This document shows positions 21,807-33,800 of a stretch of DNA of 64,000 bases, piece by piece. The stretch comes from Plutella xylostella (lineage: Eukaryota; Arthropoda; Insecta; Lepidoptera; Plutellidae), in assembly GCF_932276165.1 (NCBI RefSeq), contig NC_063997.1:2366001-2430000 (forward strand). Direction: 5' to 3'. The stretch's first letter is position 1, and each line of letters begins with the position of its first letter. A program made the translations under genes and the position numbers. The notes under the pieces were generated by a model. The model was not told the origin of the DNA. It worked only from the letters and a program-made list of their open reading frames with translations, and searched no databases.

Positions 21807-21982
21807 AGGCCCTGAATGTTTAGGTTATTTTTCCTGCTTAACCCTTAATAGTGCCGAGAATGAATATCTGAAAATTTCTCAGGGAGCACCAAATTTTTCT
21901 CTTTTTTTAAAGTGTCAGTGTGAATTCGCTCCACGGAATGTTGGATGGCTCTGAAGCTGCTCTGAAGGCGTCCTTTCGTGCA

Positions 21983-22072
21983 CCCTATGAAAAGTCATAC
22001 ATGTATGACTTTTCATAGGGCACTATTAAATTGGCACTATTAACATTTAAGTGTATGTATACACTTAAATGT
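21983..22072. repeat. Two adjacent near-perfect palindromes
   Basis: 21983-22020 is a 38-bp perfect palindrome without spacer (CCCTATGAAAAGTCATACA and its complement). 22043-22072 is a 30-bp palindrome with one central mismatch (ACATTTAAGTGTATG). Between them GGCACTATTAAA is nearly repeated. Confidence 0.7.
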
Positions 22073-22155
22073 ACAAACAGATTTTGATGAATTTGAAGAC
22101 AAGTCGTGTAACTTAGCTACAAAGTTCTTGTATCACTGAACAAGTTTATCAGCGG

Positions 22156-22654
22156 TAGGGCATGCAATACCGGAACTATTTTCAATACCGGTATTGAGTT
22201 CCGGTATTGCAACTCAATACCGGGATCCCGGTATTAATACCGGTATTAGATTTCCTTGTAATAAATGGCATATATTGTGATTAAAGGTCGTATAGGTCAA
22301 AATAAAACGAGAAAAAGCAATGAAATTCAGTTTTTGTAATAGATTTTCACGAGAATTGAGTATTAGAGTTTAAATTTTACAATAAATTATTATTTTTACA
22401 TCCAGAGTCCGTTTACGCATGGACAACAGTAGATATCAAACGGCCGAAAACTGCATCAAACGGTTGGAAACAAGTGCGCTTTCACAGTACATAGGAATAC
22501 TATATCTTAATCGCTTTATTATAGCCTAAAAAAGTCCAATTCCGGTATTACTTCAATACCGGTATTAACTTTCAATACCGGTATTGAAAAAAGCGTGAAT
22601 TTTGTCCCTGATACCAGTATTACGAATACCGGTATTGCGGTATTGCATGCCCTA
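22156..22654. mobile_element. hAT-like element with exact 8-bp target duplication and ATACCGGTATT repeats
   Basis: The ends TAGGGCATGCAATACCGG and ...GCGGTATTGCATGCCCTA are inverted. They are flanked by the exact 8-bp repeat ATCAGCGG at 22148-22155 and 22655-22662, diagnostic of hAT-type transposition. About ten copies of the palindromic word ATACCGGTATT or close variants cluster in the terminal 120 bp of each side. The middle is AT-rich and has no transposase frame. Confidence 0.82.
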
Positions 22655-22735
22655 ATCAGCGGTGCTCGCAGTAGGTGTAAAGGAGATTAGACAAGGGAAT
22701 AAATGGAAGTAACCGGTCGCACGCGGCGCTCACAG

Positions 22736-22873
22736 GGGGTCACTCTATTATGACGAAAAACGAAGTTTCGAAGCGCTGCTGCGAGAGCTACGACTCTATC
22801 TCATTGAATTTAACATGCCGATTTCACGACGCTGCTCTCGTTAGTTCGTTTTTGACAGTATAGAGTGATCCTT
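22736..22873. mobile_element. MITE family A copy 4 (reverse orientation)
   Basis: GGGGTCACTCTATTATGACG to AGTATAGAGTGATCCTT is flanked by CAG on both sides (22733-22735, 22874-22876). Confidence 0.8.
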
Positions 22874-23446
22874 CAGTGCTCACTCACTCGAGATACGAGA
22901 GTCATGAAAAACTTGGCGCCTGCGCAACGCCACTACTGCGTTTTATGAAATTCTTATAGACTGCCGTGCCGACCGACGATTATGTATTGTGTAGGTACTT
23001 ATAGTTAGGTATTTGTACTACTTAGATATGTAACCTCAGATGATAGAGAAACATTGATCGATTAGAATGGAGCAGTTTCACTTATTATAATAGTTGAATT
23101 TTTCAGATAATGTTTTCTGTTCAAAAGTTCATTAACTTACTCAGATTTCTTCATCATTTTCTTGTCAATAAGGTTATTTATTATTTGCTTTCTATTCTAA
23201 TTGAAAGGGCGGCATCAACTTAAGAATTTGTCGAATCGAACCACGTTACACAGTTATACAGCTTCTAAAGCTTCTAAAGCTCTAAGTTTAGAACTTACCC
23301 CCACAATAACGATCCGAAAGGAAATAGATAATGCTTTGTTTACACCTGTACTAATTCATGGATAGTTCCGAGGGTGGACTCTGCGTCTCGTACGTTATCG
23401 ACTCGCCGACGAGTCGCTCGTCGATGAAGCGATAAGCGAGGGCCAG

Positions 23447-23591
23447 GGGGTCACTCTATACTGACGACAAACGTACGAACGAGAGCTGTCGTGCAATCGG
23501 CGCGTTTAATACAACGAGATAGAGTCGTGGCCACTCGTGGCTCGTGAAGCAGCGCTCCGAAACTTCGTTTTTCGTAATAAAGAGTGACCTG
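23447..23591. mobile_element. MITE family A copy 5
   Basis: GGGGTCACTCTATACTGACG to ...AATAAAGAGTGACCTG is flanked by CCAG at 23443-23446 and 23592-23595. A 9-bp internal duplication (CCACTCGTGG region) distinguishes it from other copies. Confidence 0.8.
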
Positions 23592-24189
23592 CCAGACGCC
23601 GCCCGCGCCGGCTAAATATTTACAGTGCGACTGCGAGGAAACATAAATACTGGTCGTCCGACACCGACAGTATTCGTTAGTGCTGTTAATTGGATTCGTC
23701 ATGCCGCCCCGGGCAGCCCGCAGCCCGCTGCTCTCACCAACTGCTGATCAGTTCCACACCGCCCCACCTCGTAAACTTCGATTGTAAGCAACCGTGATTA
23801 AATACACAAATAGATGCACCTACTACGCACCGCAGATTATATTAGTAAGAATGGTTCATTCACTGCCTATGATGAGCTAGAATTAAATTGGAAATGCGTT
23901 TGAGTGGGAATGGTATGCTCACAAGCGCAAATTACCATAGGCATGCGCAGAACTATAGGGTAAACGCACCTAATGCGGGACAATCATGCGTTTGACGTCC
24001 AGCTAATAACAGACGTACCGGCTCTACCGACGGGTGTTCCCAGACTGGCAGATACGTGCCAATTAAAAGAAGCACTGACAGGAATAAATCCCATAAGAAA
24101 ATGTACCCTTGGATGTTGATTGTTATAACCAGAAGGAAAGCCTCAATGTCTGTTATTAGTAACGCTTACACGAGCACGCCGCTTTTAAT

Positions 24190-24763
24190 TAGTGTTGCCC
24201 AAATGCAAGAACAAGACGAGACTTAGCCAGTCTTGGTCTTGGTCTTGCGCCAATACACCTGGTCTTGGTCTTGGTCTTGGTCTTGCGCCAATACACCTGG
24301 TCTTGGTCTTGGTCTTGGTCTTGCGCTCCCAGTCTTGGTCTTGGTCTTGGTCTTGCAGCAAGAGTCTTGCAAGTCTTGCAATTACCTATTAGTCTATAAC
24401 TATTTATTAAAGTTTACTTTTTGATTTTAATAGATATTTTTTTATTCGCTATGTTTATGGTATTAGTCGTAATGCGCATAGGTCCAGTTTTTCATTTTCT
24501 TTGATACAGTTTTTTGCATCTCATAGAATTCCTAAGCGTACTTACCTATACACCGAACTGTTACACCTAACTACTCAGTGAAATAGCGCTCTGCAAGACG
24601 CAAGAGTCTTGCAGGCTATGTCTTGTTCTTGCTCAAGTCTTGCACGGTCAGTCTTGGTCTTGGTCTTGCTAAAAATACGCGGTCTTGTTCTTGGTCTTGG
24701 TCTTGCAAAAACGCAAGAACAAGACCAAGACTGCAAGACCAAGACTGAATTTGGGCAACACTA
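24190..24763. mobile_element. hAT-like element with exact 8-bp target duplication and GTCTTG minisatellite arms
   Basis: The ends TAGTGTTGCCCAAAT and ATTTGGGCAACACTA are perfect inverted repeats. They are flanked exactly by CTTTTAAT at 24182-24189 and 24764-24771. Both arms are packed with GTCTTG/CAAGAC words (24226-24380 and 24597-24747), including a repeated TTGCGCCAATACACCTGGTC unit. The (T/C)AGTG-type terminus and 8-bp duplication fit hAT. Apparent peptides here are repeat translations, not genes. Confidence 0.85.
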
Positions 24764-24771
24764 CTTTTAAT

Positions 24772-26657
24772 AGATTAACACAAAAATCGTTATTAAATCC
24801 CATCACCGATAAGAAAAATTCTATTCAAATTGTTGCTCCACTTACATACAAAAGCGTTGCATATTTTATTAACAGTCTTTTCTATACTTCAGAAAATCAT
24901 TAATTCGTCTTAGAAAGTGGCAATCTCGGTGAGTTAATCAGCGTTCTAGGTTATTGTTTTGTAATGTATGTGTTTAAATGGGATAATTTCATGGCGGGTG
25001 AGCAGAGCAATTAGTCACCGCGACGTGAGTGAGGTTGTGGGAGCGCTGGCGGTGATAAGCATCAAGCTGGGAGCCGCCTGCCCGCGGCTCGGCCCCCTGT
25101 GTGCATCATCATCTAATAGTCTACTGTTTGACAAGTAGCTCTTCTGTACACTGTGGCCAGTACACTGTTCTTACAGACACGGTAAGAATAAGAATGTCGC
25201 TAACGCTAAAGCGAAAGACATCAGTGACAATAAATATAACAAAATACTTATGTTATATGAATATGCAGGACAACATAGTGGGTCGGTGTTGGTGCGTGTG
25301 TGAGCAGTGCATTAGCGCCGCCGCGCCGCGCTCCCACGCCCACGCGACTCTCCTCTCTTCTTTATAGCAACATTTTATTCCGAGCCTTTGTTCTAAATCA
25401 ACCATAGTTCTTACAGCTTTTACCAGCTCTTATTGCAACCAATAACACGGGTACATACATTCCGATATCGAGAATGTGGCTGTGCCCTGATAAACTCAAA
25501 TAAATGGGCTCACAGTGACACACATACGTTTATTTTCGCTACAGAATTGTTTGTAGGTCGTTTTCTATCTTTGGACAAGCTCAGAAATAAAAGTGAGGCT
25601 GGTAATGTACGAGGGCCGACTGCAGAGCGCCACACAAGTTGCATCTTGCTGTAGCTAATCTCTTTACCGAGAAGACGTAGGGACATCCGCACTGCGACCG
25701 GACATGAGCAATTGTTGCCGCCGCTAAATGCAAGTGTTTACCCTGCATTAGTCGCACCACAGAAATAGTCTCTTTGTTGCGCGCGCGCAAAGGGAATAAA
25801 GGAATTGTAGAGGATTTAGGACTAAACGGTCCGTGTGGCCGCGGCGCGGAATCCTGTGACATCCGAGGATTAGCGGGACAGACATTCACTACACATAAAA
25901 GAAGATATTTTCTATTGAGCTTCTGTCAAGTCTGAAAACTCTGTAGATATTTAAAAAATTACGTCGTCGAAATCTTCAGGATAGCAGTAATGTGCAGCGC
26001 AGACAGCTGAAACATATTGATCATTATTGACTTCTTCGTGAACCCCAGTGACTAAGCGCAACACCTAAGCAATACATAAATCTGCGCGCCACGGCGTACC
26101 TACTCCTAGTTATTAGTAAGAGGCCCCGGCACCACTCACGTGGGTTAAACTAGACGCTGGAGTGTGTAGGAGGCGCGACCAAAACCCGAGCCTACGCGGT
26201 CATGGCCCGGCCGTCTAGCCTCAAGAGGCCTCGCCATTCATAAATAGCATGATATAATCAACGTGCATATAAACAATATACTCGTAATCGCACATCATCT
26301 CGGCGACTAATAGGAGAACAAACTTACTAAATGCCCCGCGCTCACCCTAATATGGAGTCTGTGGGTGGTAAAATAATTTAGTTTCGCGGACGAAGTATCT
26401 GGGCGGTTAGAATCTTGTGTTTAGCTGAGTAGGTGATATGTAGAAGCAAAAGTTTTAATAAGTATAACTCTAACAAAAAACTTCGTAGGTAGGTAAGTAC
26501 TAACTTTATAAACTTGAAACGTCAACATTAAATTTATGACCGCTTCAGTTATATGTTGGTCCGGTATAGAAAGCTGTAGGGTTCCACATCGCGCCACACA
26601 TGCAGTGGCGGTCCCACTCGCAGCCGCTGTAGGAGCCCCCAAGGTGTCCCCGTTTGG
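24772..26657. other. Intergenic or intronic DNA with no recognised element
   Basis: Mixed-composition sequence with CpG-richer patches near 25010-25090 and 25310-25350. Open frames up to 102 codons have no domain or splice support. Nothing further could be assigned. Confidence 0.35.
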
Positions 26658-26793
26658 GAGGTCACTCTATATGACGAAAAACTAAGTTTCACTGCGCTGC
26701 TGTGCGAGCCACGACTCTATGTCGTTGTATTACACGTGCCGATTGCACGACAGCTCTCGTTCGTTAGTTTTTCGTCAGTATAGAGTAGCCCTC
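26658..26793. mobile_element. MITE family A copy 6 (reverse orientation)
   Basis: GAGGTCACTCTATATGACGA to GTATAGAGTAGCCCT is flanked by TTGG on the left and CTGG on the right. It shows the full internal CGAGCCACGACTCTAT and CGATTGCACGACAGCTCTCG words. Confidence 0.8.
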
Positions 26794-29700
26794 CTGGAGC
26801 ACTTTGTCGGCGACCCCCGCGGCTACAGTGCCACTAAAAGGTGAAAAATTGCCACCTCTGTTTACAAAGCTTTTGATACAAATATAACCAATAATGTTGG
26901 AGTGACTCACGCGAGGAATGTCTCAATAAGTTGATGTTTGTAAGGATAAACTGCTCTTATCATCACTTATTGTATCAATGCTTCAAACTTATAGACACAT
27001 ATATTTATGACAAGACATAAGAATATAGACTTTGGCTTGTATAAACCTTAAACATGATCATGAGGAAAACAAAAGAAGTGTTTGTTTTGTCACATAAAGT
27101 CACATTAGTTATAAGTCCCCTTTCAAGATTTACCGGTACATCTCAATAATAATACTCATTATCCATTTGTACTGTAAGGCTCACGTTTACACTAACATGT
27201 GCTTTAGCCATGAACATATTAAACTCAATTTCCACGATCAGAAGTGCGATCGCCCGCCCGCTGCCTGATAAATGGCCAGAGAGCCTCGATATAAACAGTG
27301 TCTGGTTATGAACAGTATGAACACCCGCTTAATAATTTCCATCGGTATTTTCCCCACTGTGCACCGTGACACTGTAGGTGTTGGGATCAATTAATTGAGT
27401 TATATAAATGTTTTTATATCTTGTTTGAAAAATTAGAGCATTTAATATTCTTATTGGATAAGCCGAGAATACAATTTGGCAATGACTGACAAGTTAGTTT
27501 TTATAAGTTTTGCGATTGCTTTTGTTTATTTATGAGCTTTCATCATTATCGTCGTCATCATAATCCATTATCTGTGGCATTTAGCTGCTCAACTCAACAA
27601 ACCTTTTGTATGGATTTTAATGTAGCTGTCACCAAAATCCTTCAAAATAGTTTCATCCACGCGTAATTATATTAATTTCACTGATAGACAATACTGATAA
27701 ACAAGTCCCTAAATCCGAATTCCAGCGACAATTTTCCCATAAGATCGGTCGCGCGACGTCACTCCACTGCATCGGAGTGAACGATGAAGTCATCAATGTA
27801 TAGCATCGATTCGTCACCGGTCACCTGTGTGATCGACGGAGTTGCGCGACAAGTGTCTCGATCTGATCCGCCTCCGGGGTAAGACCACGCTGTACCTTTA
27901 GTTTGGACTCCTTGAACATACTGTTTATGTAGTTGTGTATATGTATTGAGAACATAAATACATTAACAAGACGTGTTTGGTTCGCCTTAGTAAAATAAAG
28001 TATCGCTGATATAATAAATACCAAGTTTTAAAAATATAAGGCTTAGGTTAGGATTCCGAGGACAGAGTACTGTGGCGATCCTTGACAGAGCTTTTAATGT
28101 CCAGCAATGGCTAACTTCGGACTCATGTTAATTTTTATTTTCAAAACCAATATCTGATCGAAATGGTCCAATGGGTCTTAGATGGATGCGCTCCCGATTT
28201 GTAAAAATCGATCTATTCAATCGATTATTTACAAATAATTGGAAGATATCGAATTCTCGAACGCTACCGTTTTTCCGTCACGTATTTAGCCATTACCGAT
28301 TAATCGATTGGTTTAAGTCGTGCGGAGGGCATTAGATCGACGCAGATGCATATAAGCTTACTCAGGAAGGTTATCTGTTGCTGTAGCAGCTATCCCATTT
28401 TGTATTAAAAAATACTTTAATGTTTTTTTGTGACTTTAGCATAAATATAATTTATCCTAAAAGGTACTTGCTGACTTGAAGTATACATACAAGTTATTTA
28501 TACGTTTTGTTTTTAAGCGAATCCTTAGCACATATAACAATGAAGCCATTCCTCTACCGCGACTGCGCTAAGCCCCATTTATAAATTATAATAAGTTAAT
28601 TTTTAACACGGCCCGTAAACCGATTACCACTAACAAGGTGGTCCACAGAAGGCTATCCCTTACTTTCCCCATCATAAACTATATCTCTGTCTCATTCCAT
28701 ACAACGTGACGGCACAATATGAGTAAACATATCTTCGGGATTGCCACCTTTGGCCGATTTCGTCCTTCCTCCACAATAGAGGTGTGTTTCTGAAAAAGCC
28801 TCCATAGTATTATTATAATGATCGGAATGTTTTTTGATCCGCCGCTACGCTTGGGGACACTTTAATATTATAAATGTCTTTATGAGAAGCCCTTTTCATA
28901 GCACTCCTTATAAATGGAAAACACTTTAAATCTTTTAGAAAATAAAGTTCCATAATATTATGTGAGATTAAATATGGGAACTTGTGATATGATCAGTCGA
29001 CTTTGTGAGATCTTGATCACTTCGAAATTTTATGTAAGTACTTACATATTCTACCAATTTCACGTAGGTAAGATTATAGCTAGCAGTCTAGGAGGCCCGC
29101 TTATAGTGACACAATACAGAGGCACCAAAAGACTGCTAAGAGTACCTATGTATACCTATTTCACTGAAGTATATTGAAGGTATTCACAACTGGTGTCCTT
29201 GTTGCCGCCGCGATGGCTATTCCTGTCTGTGGGTTCCCGGAACGCGACGGAAGTCCGATCCCGCTCGGTTCCTTATTAATGGCCTGTTTACAGATAATGT
29301 ACGTCTCTGTTGCAAGCACGCCTGGAGCTGACACCTCAGTAGAGGACACAATGTACCTACCAACTGTATGACCCATACAGGCGTTGTAGATACCTGTTTT
29401 TTTCATGGCATCTGTTTTTTAGTCATACATATATGTCCGATAATTTTATTGTGCAAAGAATCCGCCAATGTCAATAAATTTTCAATTTTGTCTTCCTGTC
29501 CCGCTCCTTCACCGTTTTGAGACGCATCCTGAAAAGCAGCAGCAAACGAAGCGATAAATGATATTCTGTGAGCAAAGGATACTCAAAGTCCGGAAGGTGT
29601 GTTTCAAGATGTTTCGAATGACATCATTGTCGTCTCCAGTAGTTTAAATTGACGTATCCTGTTGTCAGATTCCTGGCGTTAATCCTCGGATCTTTGTTTA

Positions 29701-30332
29701 AATTAGTTCACCGTTTTCAGCTTCTTTGATGTTTTAATGATTCGGGTCTCACTCCCGCTCCAGTCCGATACATTGATTCTTTGAAATACTAACTCGGTTG
29801 TTTGAAAGTTTGTAAATATTTTCGTCTTAAACGCAGAGTCAATCGGTTGATGGAGATTTAAAGCGTCTGTTCGATTGTATCGAAGACTGTAAAGACGTAG
29901 GTACCCGTTCTCTACACTCATTTTCGTCTAGACATCAATATGACGTACTATCAGTCTTATAACTATACCTAAAACTTTACTGATAACTTTAATGGTACTT
30001 TAAGGATTACATATTGATCTAAATTCGAATAAAGAGCATTCGATGCAGAAAACCGATATCTGTCCGGGGTATAGTTATTGTAATTTTACGGTAATCTATG
30101 TCTAATTTAGTCCGAGTCCATACTTTTGTAGTTGTAGGCGTATGTCTTTAAAGGCATTATTAACGACGCCTTCTTCTGAGGTGCACGAGGCGCACGTTTA
30201 AGAAGAAATGTACCTATGTCACTTGTCAAATTTTGCTTATGAACAATAAAACGCCTTTAGATTTATAGCTGTATATTAATTCCCTAAATCCTCGATAAAG
30301 CTATCAGCAGCCTCAGTAAAATTGGTCCTTCG
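26794..30332. other. Intergenic or intronic DNA, no supported gene
   Basis: This stretch is mostly AT-rich. It contains a cluster of ATCGAT/CGATTA words at 28205-28312 and a GC-richer patch open in several frames at 29170-29340; neither amounts to a gene call. Confidence 0.35.
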
Positions 30333-30350
30333 ATCCGGCTCGAAGGACCA
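30333..30350 (-). other. Candidate retroelement primer-binding site complementary to tRNA-Tyr
   Basis: The minus strand reads TGGTCCTTCGAGCCGGAT. Its complement, ATCCGGCTCGAAGGACCA, is the 3' end of insect tRNA-Tyr including CCA, from memory of that tRNA. It lies 9 bp beyond the presumed LTR end, longer than the usual gap. Confidence 0.5.
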
Positions 30351-30359
30351 TTTTAACGA

Positions 30360-30553
30360 TGCAGCTGGTTATTGAGGTGAAGAATAATATAAAACATGGT
30401 CTTTTGGTGGTTTTATTTACAATGAATGAAATGATGGTGTAAAAATATCTTGCAAAGTCACAATGACAAACTATAAACAATAAACAATAAAAGGTTCCAA
30501 ATTCAAACTATATACATGGGGCCTCATAATAAGGCGTCGTGGCGTCGTCAACA
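30360..30553 (-). mobile_element. Candidate LTR of a retrotransposon (single LTR between PPT and PBS)
   Basis: The minus strand runs TGTTGACGACGCC... to ...AACCAGCTGCA, with TG...CA ends and an AATAAA signal at 30417-30412. Immediately upstream on the minus strand is a purine run AGGGGGGAAGCA (30565-30554) like a polypurine tract; downstream is the tRNA-Tyr-like primer site. No second LTR was found. The class (BEL/Pao or Ty3) is undetermined. Confidence 0.42.
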
Positions 30554-30840
30554 TGCTTCCCCCCTGGGGTGTGAGGCGGCGGCGGCGGCGGCGAGCTGCT
30601 GAACCGGGACATCAGTGCCAGCTTCACCCGGCGGCAGCGCGGGACCCACGGTTGTATCCTCAGGTGCAGGCCCCGATCAGTGCCGGGCTCAACCGACGGG
30701 CGCGCGGGACCTACGGTTGTTGTTGTTACATCATGTGCAGGCCCCGTGCTTGCCCGGTTCTCGCTCTCTGTGTTCGGGCCGCCTCTCCATGTGTTGCTCC
30801 CACTAGGGACCACACTCCCTACGGTCTGTTTGACGCTCAT
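30508..30840 (-). pseudogene. Possible 3' end of a retroelement polyprotein reading into the LTR
   Basis: A 110-codon minus-strand frame, Pro/Ser/Arg-rich with a SSPPPPPPHTPGG stretch, ends in the presumed LTR 48 bp after the purine tract. GC content is far higher than the surroundings. No reverse transcriptase, integrase or other domain is visible, so coding status is uncertain; it may be a CpG-rich non-coding block. Confidence 0.25.
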
Positions 30841-33800
30841 GGTGATGCTGCGACACCCAGTTTCCAGTTCTCACTTCGGCTTTGGTGAGGCCTGCGTCGT
30901 CGTCGAAGGACATCATGTGACGTCGACGGCACATTTTGTAGCCGAGATTCGCCTTCGACCGGGTGCACTTTTGAACTGTTAGGGTTATCTATGAATTCAT
31001 AGTAGGTATTAACCGGTTTAGATTCTGCATATTACGGTCATGTTACCTGATATTATTCAATGTCCGTGATAGTGAATTAACTTCGGTACAGTGACAAGGT
31101 CACCACCACCACTGGACCTTAAAGGACACAGGCCTTCTGACATATAGTATATATAGCAGATCCGTTAGAATGAAATTCGTTAAAACATCTGATTTTACAA
31201 TAAGTAGTTGTTTTAATTTACGAGTAGCATAACAAAAAAGAATACGTAAGTAAATCCCCAAAACAATTTCATTATTAGATATCCTATCTAACAACATGCT
31301 ACAAAGAAACAAAACAAACAGTAAATTTCATTTATTTTCAATGCGTTACTTACCGCAATGGACTAGAACAGATGATTGCTCAATTACCAGGACCTCCTTA
31401 GTAGAGACATTACCAGCTTCACGGTCCACATTCGCAGTTTGGACTGTATTTTTTTCAGGTTAAGAAAGTTTTTCAATTGCGGTGTCAGTAATCTCAGTCG
31501 GCTTTACACAAAAGGTGGCTCAGGTCCGCGCCTTGTCATTAGAGCACAATCAAACATTATGTTTAGGGATCGCCGACAGCTTAGCCGGGATTTTTTCATC
31601 CATTTCATAATTTGTTATTTTGAATTATAGGGAGCGTGCGCCGGCGCAGGAGACAAAGTAAACATCGGCCGCTCGCCCCCGGCGGCGCCCCCGCCCCCCA
31701 CTACACCTAATCTAATTTATATTCCCAACAATAATCACCATTGTGTATGCCTGATACAGTTATTCTTTAATTACGAAGAAAATCATAAAGTAATAACCAC
31801 ATTTATTGTGTGCACTTTATAGCGCTATTCATCACGAAATCTTCTCAGCGATAATGATGAGCCGAAACAGCTAAAATGAGAAACTTGAACTGTTTATTAA
31901 TTGTGATGAACTTTATACTTTCTCACGGGCATATTTTGTTCCTCATGAATATAATAATAGAGGAGCAGTGAACTCTGAATTTGCACGTTATTTTTTATAA
32001 TGAAGCAGGTAGCGGTTGTGTAGGCCAGTTGTGTACATGTGGAGTTACGGTACAGTACGGTACAATGTGGCTAGTTAGTTCCGCCACGCGCCGGCTGCGC
32101 ACGCCATGGGTGACGAGTGACGTCACGCCGCTTGGCCATATTGTTCCCATTCAACCTGCAACTGCCAGCGCCAACCGTCATACCATACAGCATACAGCCT
32201 AAACCCACTCTGACTGCCAGGATCACATATCTTTCTGTTTGTTTTTTGCCTAGCTGTAGCTAGTGTACTATGTACATAGATTCCTTTATTTATGTATGCG
32301 CCTAAGTTTTCTTACTCTATAAGAGCTATTATTATGAAAAAGCTATTCTAGAAGCCGTTGATGCCCTCAAAAATCACAAAGTAGCTGAAGTATTTGCGAA
32401 CAAATACTAACAATTAAGTTCGGTCGCTTGACATGTGTGTATAGAAGCCAATTGGCCGTGAGGCAGCTGATTCATCTCGACATTTATTGCGAATTTGTAA
32501 ACATTAGATCACAAAGAGCGACTGCAACAAAAGCTCCCGGATCTGGAGCTTCTACCTGCGGCTTCCGAATCCACGCAGAAACTACAACTTGATTCTATGG
32601 CGACCCATAAAAAACATTTCCCCCGTCCCCTGTATTTAGCAACGCCGATAGATCCCCGACAAATAAGGTTAGATGTGAAAAAAATAGTTCCTTCTGACAA
32701 TCGAGCAGAAATAAGGATTATTGGTTTTAAAGCTCACGCAAAAAAGCGGAATAAACACGGCACAGCTCCAGTTTACGCACACGGACAATGCGCTGAACTA
32801 GTTCATTATTCAGTCGTTTCTCCAATACCGTTTGTAGATCGCAGCCGACCTAAATAATCATGTGTACCTACCTACTTACTGCGTACCTAGTTGTGGAGGA
32901 AATAGGGTCAGTGTTGAAGACAGGAAGGTGGGATGATCGGCGGATGTCTGGATAAGTGCCGTGACGCGCTCTCCTTGTGTTTATGAGTTAACTACATGTA
33001 TGAGGACTCGCACTGTTTAGTAATTAATGTCAATGGCATTCGTATCAACTTCTTACTGTTTTTGTTACGAGTGAAGTCTACTCTGTCTTATGTTGCTTCT
33101 GAAATTATTTACCTAAGTGTTTCCTTTTGCCATACAAAATTCAACTGTCCGATACCCATATAACAGCTAGGCTCTCCCTAGTTTGGGGTCGGAAACCGTG
33201 TGTTTGAGATGTCCCCAAATGTTATTATCTTCCACTGTCCCAACAAATCTACTTTCAACTAATCATACAAGCGGTAACAATAACAGAATCTCACAAGTCG
33301 TCGAGGACTGCGTGTGGGCGCGCGATAATTAGGAAACGCTCTATTGTAGCTTCCACGACGACCACGACGCGACGGCACTCGTCTCTTTATTGCTTCTGCA
33401 CTTATTGTGCGTGGAAGGTATACGTTCATCAGACTCGCCATCCTTACCACTGGATTCTGGAAGCATGCTATACTGTATCTATTAGTTATAGGTCATAGAT
33501 AGACTAAAGTGAACTACGAAATAAGTTCTCAATCTGATCTGATTTTAGAAAGTGTAACTGCAGATGCTGTCTCGCGAAGCTCTACATGTGCATATTTCTA
33601 AAAAGGTGCATTATGGTAAGCGTCCACCTTTCGCGATCGAACGTAACGGACGCCTCGGATTAATTATTCTTTGTATAGAAATTCACACAAGTGCACATCG
33701 ACATTGCCGACAATCTGTTTGGTCCGATACGTACGATATTGATAGGTGTACGCTTACCTTAATAATACAGAATGACTCGATGACATCAGTGCCCTTTGAC

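Noticed and set aside
24226..24747. CRISPR-like array of direct repeats
   Set aside because: The GTCTTG repeats are a minisatellite inside a hAT-like element in a eukaryotic genome; there are no unique spacers of constant length.
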